From: Sphingomonas spermidinifaciens | Lineage (GTDB): Bacteria > Pseudomonadota > Alphaproteobacteria > Sphingomonadales > Sphingomonadaceae | DNA: 64,000 bases | Direction of reading: 5' to 3' | NCBI RefSeq assembly: GCF_002351485.1 | Contig: NZ_NWMW01000001.1 | Location: 930,001-994,000, forward strand | In this document: piece by piece, positions 33,540 to 43,941 of the stretch | Layout: each line of letters begins with the position of its first letter | Numbering within the stretch: the first letter of the stretch is position 1 | Made by a program: the position numbers and the translations under genes | The notes under the pieces: generated by a model | What the model saw: the letters and a program-made list of their open reading frames with translations, nothing else | What the model was told of the DNA's origin: nothing | Database searches by the model: none

Positions 33540-34981
33540 CCCTCGTCATCGACCATGATCGGGCTGGCGGCTATTGGGGCGCAGTCTACGCCTTTACCGC
33601 GATCAAGGGGCTGCAGGTCATCATCGACGGCCCGGTGGGCTGCGAGAACCTGCCCGTCACCTCGGTCCTCCACTACACCGACGCGCTGCCGCCGCACGAG
33701 CTGCCGATCACGGTCACGGGCGTGGGCGAGCAGGAGCTCGGCCGCGATGGGACCGAAGGGGCGATGAAGCGGGCCTGGGGTACGCTCGATCCCGACCTCC
33801 CCTCGGTCGTGGTCACGGGATCGATCGCCGAGATGATCGGCGGCGGCGTCACGCCCGAGGGGACGAGCATCCAGCGTTTCCTGCCGCGCACAATCGACGA
33901 GGATCAGTGGCAGTCCGGCGATCGCGCGCTGACCTGGCTCTGGACGCAATTCGGGCCGAAGCGCGTGCCGCCGGTCAAGCCGCGCAAGGACGGCGAGCGG
34001 CCGCGCGTCAACATCATCGGGCCGATGTACGGCACCTTCAACATGCCCTCCGACCTCGCCGAAATCCGGCGGCTGGTCGAGGGGATCGGGGCCGAGGTCA
34101 ACATGACCTTCCCGCTCGGCAGCCACCTCGCCGATGTCGGCAAGCTTGCCCATGCCGAGGTCAATGTCTGCTTGTACCGCGAGTTCGGTCGCGGACTCTG
34201 CGAAGCGCTCGAGCGCCCGTACCTCCAGGCGCCGATCGGGCTTGAGAGCACGACCTTGTTCCTGCGCAAGCTCGGCGAGCTGCTCGACCTCGACCCCGAG
34301 CCGTTCATCGAGCGCGAGAAGCACACCACGATCAAGCCGCTCTGGGACCTGTGGCGCTCGGTCACGCAGGACTTTTTCGGCACCGCGAGCTTCGGCATCG
34401 TCGCCACCGAAACCTATACGAGAGGCATTCGCCGCTTCCTCGAAGAAGAGATGGGCCTCCCCTGCACGCTCGCGGTGTCGCGCACGGCGGGGACCAAGCC
34501 AGATAACGAGGCGATCCGCGCGTCGATCGCGACCAACCCGCCGCTCATCCTGTTCGGCAGCGTCAACGAGCGCATCTATATGGCCGAGGCGGGCGGGCGC
34601 GGCGTGCATATTCCGGCCAGCTTCCCCGGCGCGGTGATCCGCCGCCATACCGGCACGCCGTTCATGGGCTATGCGGGCGCAACCTACCTTGTCCAGGAAG
34701 TGTGCAACGCGCTGTTCGACGCGCTTTTCCACATCCTGCCGCTGGCCGGCCAGCTCGACCGGGTGGAGGCCACGCCCTCGCGGCTCGACCGGGAGCTGCA
34801 ATGGGATGACCTTGCCAAGCGCGAGTTCGACGCCGCGGTCGAGCGCGTGCCCGTGCTCGTCCGCATCTCCGCCGCCAAGCGCATCCGCGACGCCGCCGAA
34901 CGTGCCGCGCGCCGCGCCGGCGAGGACAGCGTCTCGCCCGAGCGCCTCGCGCTCGCGCTAGCCGAAAGTCGGGTGCCATGA
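33536..34981 (+). CDS. bchZ: Chlorophyllide a reductase subunit BchZ
   Basis: NifK-like partner of BchY, 481 residues, ATG overlapping bchY. The N-terminus [41 protein letters not shown] carries the cluster cysteine. [33 protein letters not shown] and the C-terminal [23 protein letters not shown] are family blocks. A helical tail of about 50 residues ends the protein. It is followed by a 140-base gap with two strong hairpins before pufB, instead of the pufQ gene found in Rhodobacter. Confidence 0.96.
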   Translation: MTLVIDHDRAGGYWGAVYAFTAIKGLQVIIDGPVGCENLPVTSVLHYTDALPPHELPITVTGVGEQELGRDGTEGAMKRAWGTLDPDLPSVVVTGSIAEMIGGGVTPEGTSIQRFLPRTIDEDQWQSGDRALTWLWTQFGPKRVPPVKPRKDGERPRVNIIGPMYGTFNMPSDLAEIRRLVEGIGAEVNMTFPLGSHLADVGKLAHAEVNVCLYREFGRGLCEALERPYLQAPIGLESTTLFLRKLGELLDLDPEPFIEREKHTTIKPLWDLWRSVTQDFFGTASFGIVATETYTRGIRRFLEEEMGLPCTLAVSRTAGTKPDNEAIRASIATNPPLILFGSVNERIYMAEAGGRGVHIPASFPGAVIRRHTGTPFMGYAGATYLVQEVCNALFDALFHILPLAGQLDRVEATPSRLDRELQWDDLAKREFDAAVERVPVLVRISAAKRIRDAAERAARRAGEDSVSPERLALALAESRVP

Positions 34982-34982
34982 C

Positions 34983-35020
34983 GGCGCCCCGCCTTCTCCG
35001 CCGACGTGCCACGGGGCGCC
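34983..35020 (+). other. Hairpin I between bchZ and pufB
   Basis: GGCGCCCCG (34983-34991) pairs with CGGGGCGCC (35012-35020), a 9-bp perfect GC stem across 20 bases. It begins one base after the bchZ stop and has no T-run. Confidence 0.55.
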
Positions 35021-35037
35021 AGCGGACTCACGATCCT

Positions 35038-35058
35038 CGCATGGGCTGGCCCCATGCG
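35038..35058 (+). other. Hairpin II between bchZ and pufB
   Basis: CGCATGGG (35038-35045) pairs with CCCATGCG (35051-35058) across a 5-base loop. A processed puf mRNA could carry it as a 5' protective structure ahead of the pufB ribosome binding site. Confidence 0.6.
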
Positions 35059-35121
35059 CGGATACCGCCGGGCAGGCCGGTCCACGCTCCTGTCATCGTC
35101 GGAACAACGGAGACGTAGAAC

Positions 35122-35274
35122 ATGAACGATCCAGAACGGATGGGGCCGGGAACATACCTCAGCCCCGAAGAAGCCAAGGAGTTTCACAAGCTCTTCATCA
35201 CGAGCTTCCTGATCTTCACCGCCGTGGCCGTCGTCGCCCACGTGCTCGTCTGGAACTGGCGCCCCTGGCTCTGA
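35122..35274 (+). CDS. pufB: Light-harvesting 1 beta subunit PufB
   Basis: A 50-residue antenna apoprotein of the core LH1 ring. The polar N-terminus ([21 protein letters not shown]) is followed by the membrane helix [23 protein letters not shown] and the C-terminal NWRPWL. The bacteriochlorophyll-ligating histidine is in VAHVLVW, and the Trp residues after it tune absorbance. GGAG stands about 10 bases upstream of ATG 35122. It is too short for many gene finders. It is the first gene of puf, 47 bases before pufA. Confidence 0.96.
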   Translation: MNDPERMGPGTYLSPEEAKEFHKLFITSFLIFTAVAVVAHVLVWNWRPWL

Positions 35275-35321
35275 GGCCGGGTTCGCGATCCTCCAGCCGA
35301 TAACCGAAAGGAACCCACGCG

Positions 35322-35498
35322 ATGTGGAGAATATGGCTCATCTTTGACCCGCGCCGCGCGCTGGTCGCACTTTTCGTCTTCCTGTTCGTGCTGGCGCTGT
35401 TGATTCACTTCATCCTGCTCAGCACCGACAAGTTCAACTGGCTCGACGGCCCGCGCACGCCCCCTGCGGCGGCCGCCCCGGCGATGCCCGGCACCTGA
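35322..35498 (+). CDS. pufA: Light-harvesting 1 alpha subunit PufA
   Basis: A 58-residue antenna apoprotein. The N-terminus [21 protein letters not shown] is typical of LH1 alpha. The ligand histidine is in [20 protein letters not shown]. The Pro/Ala-rich tail ([12 protein letters not shown]) is probably surface-exposed. AAAGGAA provides the ribosome binding site. A large hairpin immediately follows the stop codon and separates it from pufL. Confidence 0.96.
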   Translation: MWRIWLIFDPRRALVALFVFLFVLALLIHFILLSTDKFNWLDGPRTPPAAAAPAMPGT

Positions 35499-35511
35499 CG
35501 CGTACACCCGC

Positions 35512-35557
35512 TTTCGGGTGGGCAGGCGCCGGTTCGCGCCGGCCGGCCCACCCGAAA
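35512..35557 (+). other. Intercistronic hairpin between pufA and pufL
   Basis: TTTCGGGTGGGC (35512-35523) pairs perfectly with GCCCACCCGAAA (35546-35557), 12 bp. Inside, GGCGC (35525-35529) pairs with GCGCC (35536-35540). In Rhodobacter a hairpin at this position shields the pufBA segment from 3' decay, giving excess LH1 over reaction centre; the same role is likely here. Confidence 0.8.
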
Positions 35558-35616
35558 CACCCTGACGATCGACGGGACCACCCGCGGCGGACGTGCTGCG
35601 GTGAGGAGAGGCAGAC

Positions 35617-36441
35617 ATGGCGCTCTTGAGCTTCGAGCGAAAATATCGGGTCAGGGGCGGCACGCTGATCGGCGGCGACCTGTTCGATTTCTGGGTCGGC
35701 CCCTTCTATGTCGGCTTCTTCGGCGTCACCACCGCGATCAGCGCGATCCTGGGGACGGCACTGATCTTCTACGCGGCTTCGCTGGGGCCGACGTGGAATC
35801 CCTGGCTCATCAACATCGCGCCGCCCGACCTCGAATATGGCCTGGCGCTGGCGCCGCTGCGCGAGGGTGGGTTCTGGCAGATCATCACCATCTGCGCGAT
35901 CGTCGCCTTCACCTCCTGGGCGCTGCGCGAGGTCGAGATCTGCCGCAAGCTCGGCATGGGGTATCACGTCCCCTTCGCCTATGGCTTCGCGATCTTCGCC
36001 TATGTCAGCCTCGTCGTGATCCGCCCGCTGATGCTGGGTGCCTGGGGACATGGTTTCCCCTACGGCATCTTCAGCCATCTCGATTGGGTGTCGAACACCG
36101 GCTATCAGTATCTCCACTTCCACTACAATCCCGCGCATATGCTCGCGGTCAGCTTCTTCTTCATGACCGGCGGCGCCCTCGCCTTCCACGGCGCGCTCGT
36201 CCTTTCCTCGGTCAATCCGGGCAAGGGCCAAGAGGTGAAGTCGCCCGAGTATGAGGACGCCTTCTTCCGCGATTCGATCGGCTATTCGGTGGGAACCCTC
36301 GGCATCCACCGCCTCGGCCTGCTCCTTGCCCTTTCGGCGGGTTTCTGGAGCGCCATCTGCATCATCATCTCCGGCCCCTTCTGGACGCGCGGCTGGCCCG
36401 AATGGTGGACCTGGTGGCTCAACCTGCCGATCTGGTCGTGA
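35617..36441 (+). CDS. pufL: Photosynthetic reaction centre L subunit
   Basis: A 274-residue core subunit with five membrane helices that binds the special pair, accessory pigments, quinones and the non-haem iron. The N-terminus [36 protein letters not shown] is diagnostic. Ligand histidines are in [40 protein letters not shown] and [19 protein letters not shown] stands about 11 bases upstream. The end precedes the pufM ATG by 14 bases. Confidence 0.97.
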   Translation: MALLSFERKYRVRGGTLIGGDLFDFWVGPFYVGFFGVTTAISAILGTALIFYAASLGPTWNPWLINIAPPDLEYGLALAPLREGGFWQIITICAIVAFTSWALREVEICRKLGMGYHVPFAYGFAIFAYVSLVVIRPLMLGAWGHGFPYGIFSHLDWVSNTGYQYLHFHYNPAHMLAVSFFFMTGGALAFHGALVLSSVNPGKGQEVKSPEYEDAFFRDSIGYSVGTLGIHRLGLLLALSAGFWSAICIIISGPFWTRGWPEWWTWWLNLPIWS

Positions 36442-36455
36442 TGGGGGCTAGAACG

Positions 36456-37427
36456 ATGCAATATCAGAACATCTTCACCCAGGTTCAGCTGCGCGGCCCG
36501 CTTGAGGCCGGCCCGCCGGTGCCGCCGAGCACCTTCGACCGCGGCAACCTTGCGACCTACAACTACTGGATCGGCAAGCTCGGCAATGCGCAGATCGGGC
36601 CCTTCTATCTCGGCACGTTGGGCGTGGCGTCGCTGGTCTGTGCGTTCCTCGCGATCGAGATCATCGGCCTTAACATGTGGGCCAGCGTCAACTGGGATCC
36701 GATTCAGTTCGTCCGCCAGCTTCCCTGGCTGGCGCTTGAGCCGCCGGGGCCGGAATGGGGCTTCACGCTGGCCGTCCCGCTCGCCGAGGGCGGATGGTGG
36801 CAGATGGCGGGCTTCTTCATGAGCGCCTCGCTCATCCTGTTCTGGCTGCGCACCTATCGCCGCGCCAAAACGATGGGGATGGGCACGCACGTCGCCTGGG
36901 CGTTCGCCGCCGGCATCTTCCTCATCCTCGTGCTCGGCTTCGTCCGCCCGCTGCTGATGGGCAGTTGGGCCGAAGCGGTGCCGTTCGGCATCTTCCCGCA
37001 CCTCGATTGGACCGCGGCCTTTTCGATCCGCTACGGCAACCTTTTCTACAACCCCTTCCACTGCCTCTCGATCGTCTTCCTTTACGGATCGACGCTGCTC
37101 TTCGCGATGCACGGCGCGACGATCCTGGCGGTCGGGCGCTATGGCGGCGAGCGCGAGATCGAGCAGATCACCGACCGCGGCACCGCGTCGGAGCGCGCGG
37201 CCCTGTTCTGGCGCTGGACGATGGGGTTCAACGCGACGATGGAATCGATCCACCGCTGGGCGTGGTGGTTTGCGGTGCTCTGCCCCATCACCGGCGGCAT
37301 CGGCATCCTGTTGACCGGGACCGTCGTCGACAACTGGTATCTGTGGGCGGTGCTCCACAGCTTTGCCCCCGACTATCCCAGCACCGGCGTCCTCGATCCT
37401 GCCACCCTGCCGGGAGCCCCGCGATGA
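36456..37427 (+). CDS. pufM: Photosynthetic reaction centre M subunit
   Basis: A 323-residue partner of PufL. The start is ATG 36456 ([15 protein letters not shown]), the conserved M-subunit N-terminus; the frame is open further upstream but that part belongs to pufL. Pigment and iron ligands lie in [42 protein letters not shown] and [13 protein letters not shown]. The C-terminal extension [21 protein letters not shown] is of the type seen with cytochrome-bearing reaction centres. It overlaps pufC (ATGA). Confidence 0.97.
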   Translation: MQYQNIFTQVQLRGPLEAGPPVPPSTFDRGNLATYNYWIGKLGNAQIGPFYLGTLGVASLVCAFLAIEIIGLNMWASVNWDPIQFVRQLPWLALEPPGPEWGFTLAVPLAEGGWWQMAGFFMSASLILFWLRTYRRAKTMGMGTHVAWAFAAGIFLILVLGFVRPLLMGSWAEAVPFGIFPHLDWTAAFSIRYGNLFYNPFHCLSIVFLYGSTLLFAMHGATILAVGRYGGEREIEQITDRGTASERAALFWRWTMGFNATMESIHRWAWWFAVLCPITGGIGILLTGTVVDNWYLWAVLHSFAPDYPSTGVLDPATLPGAPR

Positions 37428-38545
37428 CCCGATCCCTGACGATCGCCGCGATCGGCGGCGCCACGCTGACGCTGCTCGCCGGTTGCGACCTCGGCCCCAA
37501 GGATTCGGTCCAGACGGGCTATCGCGGCGCGGGCCTCGCCCAGATCGTCGATCGCAGCCGCGTGGCGGAAGCGACGGCGATCCCGCCCGCCCCCTATCCG
37601 CTGCCCCCCGACGAGGGGCCGCGCGCCTCCGAAACCTATCAGAACGTGCAGGTGCTGGGCGGGCTCAGCACCGAGCGGTTCAACCATCTGATGGCCGAGA
37701 TGAACCAGTGGGTCGCCCCGCCCGAGGCCGGCTGCAACTATTGCCACAATCCCGAGAACATGGCCTCCGACGAGAAATACACCAAGATCGTCGCGCGGCG
37801 CATGATCCAGATGACGCAGCGGATCAATTCGACCTGGGCCAGCCACGTCAAGCAGACGGGCGTCACCTGCTACACCTGTCACCGCGGCAAGCCGGTACCC
37901 GACTTCAAATGGGCGCTCGCCGACGGCACGCCCAATCCGCGCTCGATCCGGGGCAACCGCCGCGGCCAGAACGCGCCCGACCCGAATGTCGGCTACGCCT
38001 CGCTGCCCTCGGATCCCTTCGCCGCCTACTTCGCGGGGAAGGCGAATATCCGTGTCGCCTCCGACAATGCGCTGCCTTCGGCCGACCACGTCGTGTCGAT
38101 CAAGGATGCGGAGAAGAGCTACGGCCTGATGATGCACGTCAGCTCGGCGCTCGGCGTCAATTGCACCTATTGTCACAACAGCCAGTCGTTCCGCGCCTGG
38201 AACCTCAGCCGCGGGCAGCGCGCAACCGCCTATTACGGCATCCGCATGGTGCGCCAGTCCAACGACGAGTATATCTCGCCGCTCCAGTCGGTATTCCCCG
38301 CCAATCGCAAGGGGCCGCATGGCGACCCGTACAAGGTCAACTGCACCACGTGTCACCAGGGTCTGTCGAAGCCGCTGGGCGGGGTCAGCATGATCGATCA
38401 GGCGCCGGTGCTGCGCGGCCCCCTCGTCACCCCCGCCGCGACCGAGGCGGGACCGGCCGGCAGCGGCGCGGTGCTCGACGCGCTTGCCAATCCGGGCGCG
38501 ATGACGGGGAAGAACGAACCGGCGCCGACCCCGGCGCGGCAATAG
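37424..38545 (+). CDS. pufC: Tetrahaem reaction-centre cytochrome c subunit PufC
   Basis: Periplasmic electron donor to the photo-oxidised special pair, 373 residues. A lipoprotein signal ends in LLAGC (Cys21), so it is lipid-anchored. Four haem motifs are visible: CNYCH (104-108), CYTCH (149-153), CTYCH (247-251) and CTTCH (307-311). Methionine axial ligands are in helices before them (for example MAEMNQW and YGLMMHVSS). The C-terminal 50 residues are Pro/Ala-rich and probably disordered. It is last in the puf operon. Confidence 0.96.
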   Translation: MTRSLTIAAIGGATLTLLAGCDLGPKDSVQTGYRGAGLAQIVDRSRVAEATAIPPAPYPLPPDEGPRASETYQNVQVLGGLSTERFNHLMAEMNQWVAPPEAGCNYCHNPENMASDEKYTKIVARRMIQMTQRINSTWASHVKQTGVTCYTCHRGKPVPDFKWALADGTPNPRSIRGNRRGQNAPDPNVGYASLPSDPFAAYFAGKANIRVASDNALPSADHVVSIKDAEKSYGLMMHVSSALGVNCTYCHNSQSFRAWNLSRGQRATAYYGIRMVRQSNDEYISPLQSVFPANRKGPHGDPYKVNCTTCHQGLSKPLGGVSMIDQAPVLRGPLVTPAATEAGPAGSGAVLDALANPGAMTGKNEPAPTPARQ

Positions 38546-38568
38546 GGCGCGCCCTCGGCGGGCGAAGA

Positions 38569-38587
38569 CGCGCATTGCCGATGCGCG
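38569..38587 (+). terminator. Hairpin downstream of pufC
   Basis: CGCGCAT pairs with ATGCGCG across TGCCG, 24 bases after the pufC stop. No T-run follows; it may protect the 3' end or mark Rho-dependent termination of the puf operon. Confidence 0.45.
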
Positions 38588-38643
38588 CCGGATCGGGCAG
38601 CAGGTAACGCCGCACTGAGGCCGCGGGAACGGAGGGACGCCCG

Positions 38644-39894
38644 ATGATCGTCAGTCACCGCCTGCGCGCTGCGCTGTCGGCGGAGATGCACGTCCGGCGC
38701 ATCCCGCGCTTCGCCGCCCCCGCCGCGCTGGTCCAGATTGTCACTCTGCTGGGCGAGAGCGCCGGCGAGGACGCGCGTGCGCATGTCGAGGCGCTGGCAG
38801 CATGCGGCGAGACCGTGGTGCCGATCGCGGGCAAATACGGGGTGGTTCGCCTGGGTGCGCTGACGCTCGTCTGGGAACGGCATACCGAGTTCGCGACCTA
38901 TACGCTGCTGCGCCCCGGCGCGTTTGACGCGCCGTTTGAACATGCGCCGTTCGAACCGCTGCTGACCGACCTCTTGAAGGACATGCCTGGCGAGATCATC
39001 CGCGCGGTGCGCATCGCCATCGCCGACCGCGACGCGCCGCTCCCCACCCCTGCCGAGCGGGCGCGGCTGTTCAGCGACGAGGCGATCATCGAGTGCGACG
39101 TGGCCGGCGGCGCGGCGCGCGTGATCTCCGATTTCAGGCTGCACGACGACGGCTATGGCCGGCTGCTGGTGTTCGACAGAGGGCTGGCGGGCGACGAGCC
39201 GGCCCAGCTTGTCCTGCGGCTCCAGGAGCTCGGCAATTACCGCAAGATGGCGCTGCTCGGCCTGCCGCTCGCGCAGCGCCTTACGCCCGACGTCAGTGCG
39301 CTCGAGGCGCGCCTCGCCGAGCTCACGGTGCGCGTCGGCGAGCGCGATACCGCCGACGATCCGCTGCTCGACGAACTCACCTATCTCTCCTCCAACCTCG
39401 CCCAACTGCTCGCCGAGACGCGCTACCGGATGAGTGCGACACAGGCCTATGCCAAGCTCGCGATCGAGCGGCTCGAGCGACTGCGCATCGGGCCGGTGGC
39501 CGGCTATCAGTCGCTCGACGACTTCACCGAGCGGCGGCTGATGCCCGCGGTACGCACCTGCGACAGCTTCACCGCGCGGCTTGAGGACCTGTCGCAGCGC
39601 GCCGCCTGGACCAGCGAACTGTTGCGCACGCGCATCGACATCGCGCTGGCCAGGCAGAACCGCGACCTTCTCACCTCGATGGACCGTCGCACCGACCTGC
39701 AGCTGCGGCTCCAGCAGACGGTCGAGGGACTGTCGGTGGTGGCGATCAGCTACTACCTGGTCGCGCTGATCGGCTATGTCGCGAAGGCAGTGCCGGGGCT
39801 GCACAAGGAAGTCGCGATGGCGGTGGCGGTGCCGTTCGTCGTCGCCGGGGTGGCGCTGTCGATGCTGCGGGTGCGGAAGCGGCTGCACGGGTGA
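38644..39894 (+). CDS. DUF3422 family membrane protein
   Basis: A 416-residue protein of the DUF3422 family, function unknown. A cytoplasmic body with LVQIVTLLGE, KYGVVRLGALTLVWERHTEFATYTLL and LLVFDRGLAGDEPAQLVLRLQELGNYRKMALLGLP is followed by a long helical, probably coiled-coil stretch (about 215-365). Two C-terminal membrane spans come last (VVAISYYLVALIGYVAKAV and VAMAVAVPFVVAGVALSML). It lies between puf and hemA with its own 98-base upstream gap and probably its own promoter. Any tie to photosynthesis is by location only. Confidence 0.85.
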   Translation: MIVSHRLRAALSAEMHVRRIPRFAAPAALVQIVTLLGESAGEDARAHVEALAACGETVVPIAGKYGVVRLGALTLVWERHTEFATYTLLRPGAFDAPFEHAPFEPLLTDLLKDMPGEIIRAVRIAIADRDAPLPTPAERARLFSDEAIIECDVAGGAARVISDFRLHDDGYGRLLVFDRGLAGDEPAQLVLRLQELGNYRKMALLGLPLAQRLTPDVSALEARLAELTVRVGERDTADDPLLDELTYLSSNLAQLLAETRYRMSATQAYAKLAIERLERLRIGPVAGYQSLDDFTERRLMPAVRTCDSFTARLEDLSQRAAWTSELLRTRIDIALARQNRDLLTSMDRRTDLQLRLQQTVEGLSVVAISYYLVALIGYVAKAVPGLHKEVAMAVAVPFVVAGVALSMLRVRKRLHG

Positions 39895-40004
39895 GTTGAA
39901 CGCGAACGCGTCCTTGCGGCGCAATGGCCTACCCCGGTTGAGGCGAGGGCCCTGCAGCGAGTCGTTGCAGCTTGCAATGTGACCTTAAGGCCATCGTGGC
40001 TGAT

Positions 40005-40022
40005 CCCCGGTCTTCGCCGGGG
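40005..40022. repeat. Short palindrome in the DUF3422/hemA gap
   Basis: CCCCGG and CCGGGG flank TCTTCG. The 205-base gap (39895-40099) between the convergent genes also holds TTGCA-GCT-TGCAA (about 39964-39976). These probably serve as bidirectional transcript ends or are dispersed intergenic repeats. No gene is seen in the gap. Confidence 0.4.
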
Positions 40023-40099
40023 CACATGTCATTCCGAGAGGGCGCATCAAAACTAAGCCGCTTCCGTCACGCCGGTCCCGATCCGACGTGATGAACCGG

Positions 40100-41323
40100 T
40101 CAAGCCGCCATTTCGCGCCGCGCCAGCGCGCATTGCGACCAGATCTCGCTCAGCGCCTCGACAAGCCGATCGATGTCGCGGTCGGTGTGGACGGGCGAAG
40201 GCGTGATTCGCAGCCGCTCGGTCCCCTTGGGCACGGTGGGATAGTTGATCGGCTGCACATAGATGCCGTGATGCTCCATCAGCCAGTCGGAGATCATCTT
40301 GGCGTGGTGCGCGTCGCCGACCATCACCGGGATGATGTGGCTGTCGTTGGGCAGATGCGGGATGCCCATCGCGTCGAGCCGCTCGCGGACGATGCGGACG
40401 CGGTTCTGATGCCGCGTCCGCTCGATCTGGCTGTCCTTCAGGTGTCGGATCGACGCCGCCGCGCCCGCGGCGATCGCCGGCGGCAGCGCGGTCGAGAAGA
40501 TGAAGCCGCTCGCGAAGCTGCGAACGAAATCGCAGAGGGTCCTGGACGCGGCGATATAGCCGCCCATGACGCCGAATGCCTTGCCCAGCGTCCCCTCGAT
40601 CACGTCGATGCGGTGCATCAGGCCGCGCGCTTCGGCGACGCCGCCACCGCGCGGGCCGTAAAGGCCGACGGCATGCACCTCGTCGATGTACGACAGCGCG
40701 CCGTGCTTCTCGCAGATCTCGATGATCTCCTCGATCGGGGCGATGTCGCCGTCCATCGAATAGACGCTCTCGAACGCGACGATCTTCGGTCGGTCAGGGG
40801 CGATGCCCGACAAGAGCTCGTCGAGGTGCGCGACGTCGTTGTGGCGAAAGCGCAGGCACTCGGCGCGGCTGTGTCGCATCCCCTCGATCATCGAGGCGTG
40901 GTTGAGCGCGTCGGACAAGATGACGCAGTTCGGCAGCCGCGAGGCGAGCGTCGAGAGCGACGCCCAGTTCGACACATAGCCCGAGGTGAAGATCAGCGCC
41001 GCTTCCTTGCCGTGCAGGTCGGCAAGCTCGGCCTCGAGCAGCACATGCTGGTGGTTGGTGCCCGAGATGTTGCGCGTCCCCCCCGCGCCCGCGCCACAGC
41101 GGTCGAGCGCGTCGTGCATCGCGTCGAGCACCTTGGGATGCTGGCCCATGCCCAGATAATCGTTCGAGCACCAGACGGTGACGTCGGCGACCTGCGCGCC
41201 CTCGACCCAGCGGCGCGCGCGCGGGAACTGACCCGCCTGCCGCTCGATCTCGGCGAAGACGCGGTAGTTCCCCGCCTCGCGCAGGCCGTCCAGCTGCTGC
41301 GCGAACACCGCGTCGTAGTTCAT
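40100..41323 (-). CDS. hemA: 5-aminolevulinate synthase
   Basis: PLP enzyme condensing glycine and succinyl-CoA to 5-aminolevulinate, first step of tetrapyrrole synthesis in alphaproteobacteria. It has 407 residues from ATG 41323. Motifs are [52 protein letters not shown], and [15 protein letters not shown] with the PLP lysine. GGGAGAAGG lies just upstream within puhE, whose stop it overlaps. As last gene of the 14-gene bchF-hemA run, precursor supply is tied to bacteriochlorophyll expression; another copy elsewhere for haem is possible. Confidence 0.96.
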   Translation of the reverse strand: MNYDAVFAQQLDGLREAGNYRVFAEIERQAGQFPRARRWVEGAQVADVTVWCSNDYLGMGQHPKVLDAMHDALDRCGAGAGGTRNISGTNHQHVLLEAELADLHGKEAALIFTSGYVSNWASLSTLASRLPNCVILSDALNHASMIEGMRHSRAECLRFRHNDVAHLDELLSGIAPDRPKIVAFESVYSMDGDIAPIEEIIEICEKHGALSYIDEVHAVGLYGPRGGGVAEARGLMHRIDVIEGTLGKAFGVMGGYIAASRTLCDFVRSFASGFIFSTALPPAIAAGAAASIRHLKDSQIERTRHQNRVRIVRERLDAMGIPHLPNDSHIIPVMVGDAHHAKMISDWLMEHHGIYVQPINYPTVPKGTERLRITPSPVHTDRDIDRLVEALSEIWSQCALARREMAA

Positions 41324-42117
41324 CGCCTTCTCCCATCGAACTCTATGCCGGCGGTTCGGACCGCCTTGTTGCCATGAAGCGCCCAAGCAAACAGCCGCCC
41401 ATCGCGCAGCGGAAGGACCAGGAACAAATGCTCGGTCACGCCAAGGACCGCAAGCCCGGCCAAAAGACTCATGCCTACCGCCATCCCGCTCTCGGGCGAT
41501 GCAGCCTCAGCGGCACGCCAGGCGAGCACTGCGGCGGCTGTGCCGCCCAGGATGGAAAGCGGGAACAGCCCGTTCATCGGTGCGGTGCGGAAATAGCTCT
41601 TCAGATAGGCGAGATGCGCCGGGAACACCTCGTCGCTGAGATTTGGGACGCCAAGGTAGAGGTTGAACTTCGCCGACAGCCGCATCGCGAAGAGAAGGGC
41701 GAAGGTCAGGGGCGCGATCTGGTTGGGCTGACCCCAGGTCAGCGCGATCAGCGCGATCAGCGTCGCGGCAATCGCCAGCTCGTGATAAACTACCGTCGCC
41801 GTCGCCGCCCGGAACCGCGCCCAGCCGATCGCACCCGGCGGACAGTCCGCCCGGTTGGGGCCGGCAACATGGCCCATCAGGAAGCTCATCTCGTGCCAGC
41901 CCCAGATGATGATCGTCCCGGCGAATGCAGCATAGGCGCCGCCTGCCCCCGCATCGCCCGCGGTGATCGCCACTACCGTCGTCGCGCCGAGCGCCACGCT
42001 CCCTGCCAGCGCCAGGCTGCGCGCGAACCCGGCACGCGGCCGGCTGCACAGCCACACCACCGCGGCGGTCCCGGCGAACCACATGGCGAGTGCGAAGAGG
42101 AGCGGCGGCAGCGTCAC
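41320..42117 (-). CDS. puhE: Photosynthetic complex assembly protein PuhE (DUF3623)
   Basis: A 265-residue integral membrane protein with about seven to eight hydrophobic segments, matching PuhE. Landmarks are [73 protein letters not shown], and a C-terminal [12 protein letters not shown]. The start is GTG 42117, overlapping the acsF stop (GTGA). It is thought to help reaction-centre or bacteriochlorophyll assembly; no reaction is known. Confidence 0.92.
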   Translation of the reverse strand: MTLPPLLFALAMWFAGTAAVVWLCSRPRAGFARSLALAGSVALGATTVVAITAGDAGAGGAYAAFAGTIIIWGWHEMSFLMGHVAGPNRADCPPGAIGWARFRAATATVVYHELAIAATLIALIALTWGQPNQIAPLTFALLFAMRLSAKFNLYLGVPNLSDEVFPAHLAYLKSYFRTAPMNGLFPLSILGGTAAAVLAWRAAEAASPESGMAVGMSLLAGLAVLGVTEHLFLVLPLRDGRLFAWALHGNKAVRTAGIEFDGRRR

Positions 42118-43175
42118 CAGGCGGGCACCAAGCGCACATCGGCGGGCGCCTCGTTGCGCTTGACCGGGGTGAGGTAGAGGCCGGCGAAGGTCGCGGCCGC
42201 CGCGACCATTAGCCCCGCGCGCTTGACCGCGCCGACTACGCCGCGCGCCTTGGCCACGTCGATCGCCACCGCGATCCGCCGCATCTGGTCGAGCAGCGTC
42301 AAAAACCGCGGCGAGTCGGTGTCGAGCACAACCGGAAAAACCTGCCGCGTGATTTCCGAGCAGATCGTGAAGACCCGCTGGTCGTAGTCGGTGGGGTCGA
42401 TGCCCAGCGCCTTGTGAAAGGCCGGCCGGTTGTGATCGCGCACATACATGGTCGCATAGACCGCGACGAGGAAGAAGCGGATCCAGAGCTTGTTGACCCC
42501 GGTCAGCAGCTTCGGATCGGTGCGCATCAGGATCGCGAAGGCGTCGCCGTGGCGGAACTCGTCGTTGCACCACAATTCGAACCAGTCGAAGATCGGGTGG
42601 AAGCGAAGCTCCGGATGCCGCGCCAGATGGCGGAAGATGGTGATGTAGCGGGCATAGCCGATCTTCTCGCTCAGATAAGTCGCGTAGAAGATGAATTTCG
42701 GCCGGAAATAGGTGTATTTCTTGGTGCGCGTCAGGAAGCCGAGGTCGATGCCGATCCCCGCATCCTTGAGCGTATCGTTGATGAAGCCCGCATGCCGGCT
42801 CTCGTCGCGGCTCATCAGCTTGAACAGCTGCTTGATGTCGGGATTCTTGACCCGCTTGGCGATCTCTGCATAGAGGATGCAGCCCGAAAACTCGGCGGTG
42901 AGCGAGCTGACGAGGAAGTCCGTGAACTCGGCGCGAAGGTCTTCAGGCAGGCTCTCGATCACGCCGTCGAACGCCTGGGTGCGCTTGAAATGCAGGCGAT
43001 TGGGATCGTCCGCCATTTCCTTGATGAGCGCATCCCATTCGCGGCGCACGCCCGACACGTCGATGCGGTCGAGCGCGTCGAAATCGGTGGTGTAGAAGCG
43101 CGGGGACAGCACCGTGTCCTCGCGCGCGATCGCCATCGTGTCGGGGGCGGCGGTGACGGGGGAGATCGCGTTCAT
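42114..43175 (-). CDS. acsF: Mg-protoporphyrin IX monomethyl ester oxidative cyclase AcsF
   Basis: Oxygen-dependent diiron cyclase forming ring E, 353 residues. Ferritin-like metal motifs are visible: [25 protein letters not shown] and [12 protein letters not shown]. The C-terminus contains two short hydrophobic stretches. Its presence, without bchE in the window, implies that pigment is made aerobically. It overlaps the 98-residue gene upstream (ATGA) and puhE downstream. Confidence 0.97.
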   Translation of the reverse strand: MNAISPVTAAPDTMAIAREDTVLSPRFYTTDFDALDRIDVSGVRREWDALIKEMADDPNRLHFKRTQAFDGVIESLPEDLRAEFTDFLVSSLTAEFSGCILYAEIAKRVKNPDIKQLFKLMSRDESRHAGFINDTLKDAGIGIDLGFLTRTKKYTYFRPKFIFYATYLSEKIGYARYITIFRHLARHPELRFHPIFDWFELWCNDEFRHGDAFAILMRTDPKLLTGVNKLWIRFFLVAVYATMYVRDHNRPAFHKALGIDPTDYDQRVFTICSEITRQVFPVVLDTDSPRFLTLLDQMRRIAVAIDVAKARGVVGAVKRAGLMVAAAATFAGLYLTPVKRNEAPADVRLVPAW

Positions 43176-43468
43176 AGCCGGGTCCGATCGCTGAAGCTGA
43201 CTTCGTAAAGCTCGGTCATCTCGAAATGGCCGGCAAGCTTGGTCCACAGCCGCTCGGCGGTGGAGGCGCGCTCGACGGTGGCGGTGCGCTCGACGACGGC
43301 GCGCTCGCCAAAGCCGATGACGATCGGCGCGCCGTGAACCCGCACCCGGTCGCCCGGCCCCAGCTCGACATCGTTCGCCAGCACGACATGCGCGCAGAGG
43401 AACTCGTCGCTGTGCTCGAGCTCGACACGGCAGTCGGTGTCGAAGCGGGTACGGCGGAGCGCGATCAT
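43172..43468 (-). CDS. Conserved small protein between puhC and acsF, function unknown
   Basis: A 98-residue soluble protein whose start and stop both overlap neighbours by ATGA. A small unnamed gene at this position is seen in other aerobic phototroph clusters. The sequence has [32 protein letters not shown], a beta-rich segment resembling a small barrel, then a helical region and a C-terminal [11 protein letters not shown]. No signal or membrane span is present. Its position just before acsF makes a cyclase-associated role attractive but unproven. Confidence 0.8.
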   Translation of the reverse strand: MIALRRTRFDTDCRVELEHSDEFLCAHVVLANDVELGPGDRVRVHGAPIVIGFGERAVVERTATVERASTAERLWTKLAGHFEMTELYEVSFSDRTRL

Positions 43469-43941
43469 GGCTGGGTCTCTGTTGGCAGGAGCGCGGCGAA
43501 GGCGGCGCGGTTGCTCGCGCCGAAGGCGGTGAGTTCGATCGACCGGCCGGTAGCGGTGTCGGTCAGCGACAGCTGGCCGTCGCGCCACAGCGTCAGGGCG
43601 AAGGGCGGCCCCTCCCCCACCCCCTTCATGCGCCGTTCGCGCGCGAGGCCGCGCATGACGCCGCGGATGAAGCCGGTCTGCTGGCCGGGCTCGATCACCT
43701 GCGCCACGCTGCCGCTCCCCACATCCTCGATCACCACGGCGCCGTCGGCGCGGTCGCTGAAGCGGAGCGTGCGGCTGGCGGCGGGTGCGACGCGCTCGGC
43801 GGCGCGCAGCGCCGTCGGCGAGGCGGCGAGCGGGGTGCCGGTGATCCGCACCGCCGCAGTCGCGCCAATCGCGAACAGGACGAGCGCGCCGGTCAGCGCG
43901 ATCGTCCCGCGCGGCAGCATGGTGGCGTGATCGTGGCTCAT
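43465..43941 (-). CDS. puhC: Photosynthetic complex assembly protein PuhC
   Basis: A 158-residue protein with one N-terminal membrane span ([21 protein letters not shown]) and a periplasmic domain containing [19 protein letters not shown] and the conserved [15 protein letters not shown]. This matches PuhC, needed for efficient reaction-centre/LH1 assembly in Rhodobacter. It is embedded in puhA-puhB-puhC-orf98 by four-base overlaps on both sides. Confidence 0.93.
   Translation of the reverse strand: MSHDHATMLPRGTIALTGALVLFAIGATAAVRITGTPLAASPTALRAAERVAPAASRTLRFSDRADGAVVIEDVGSGSVAQVIEPGQQTGFIRGVMRGLARERRMKGVGEGPPFALTLWRDGQLSLTDTATGRSIELTAFGASNRAAFAALLPTETQP

Noticed and set aside
35091..35106. 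TGT-N10-ACA upstream of pufB as a PpsR site
   Set aside because: The spacing is 10 and not 12, and the arms lack further symmetry. It lies close to the pufB ribosome binding site.
36402..36455. Upstream ATG 36402 as pufM start
   Set aside because: The region is the end of pufL in another frame. The M-subunit consensus begins at MQYQNIF (36456).
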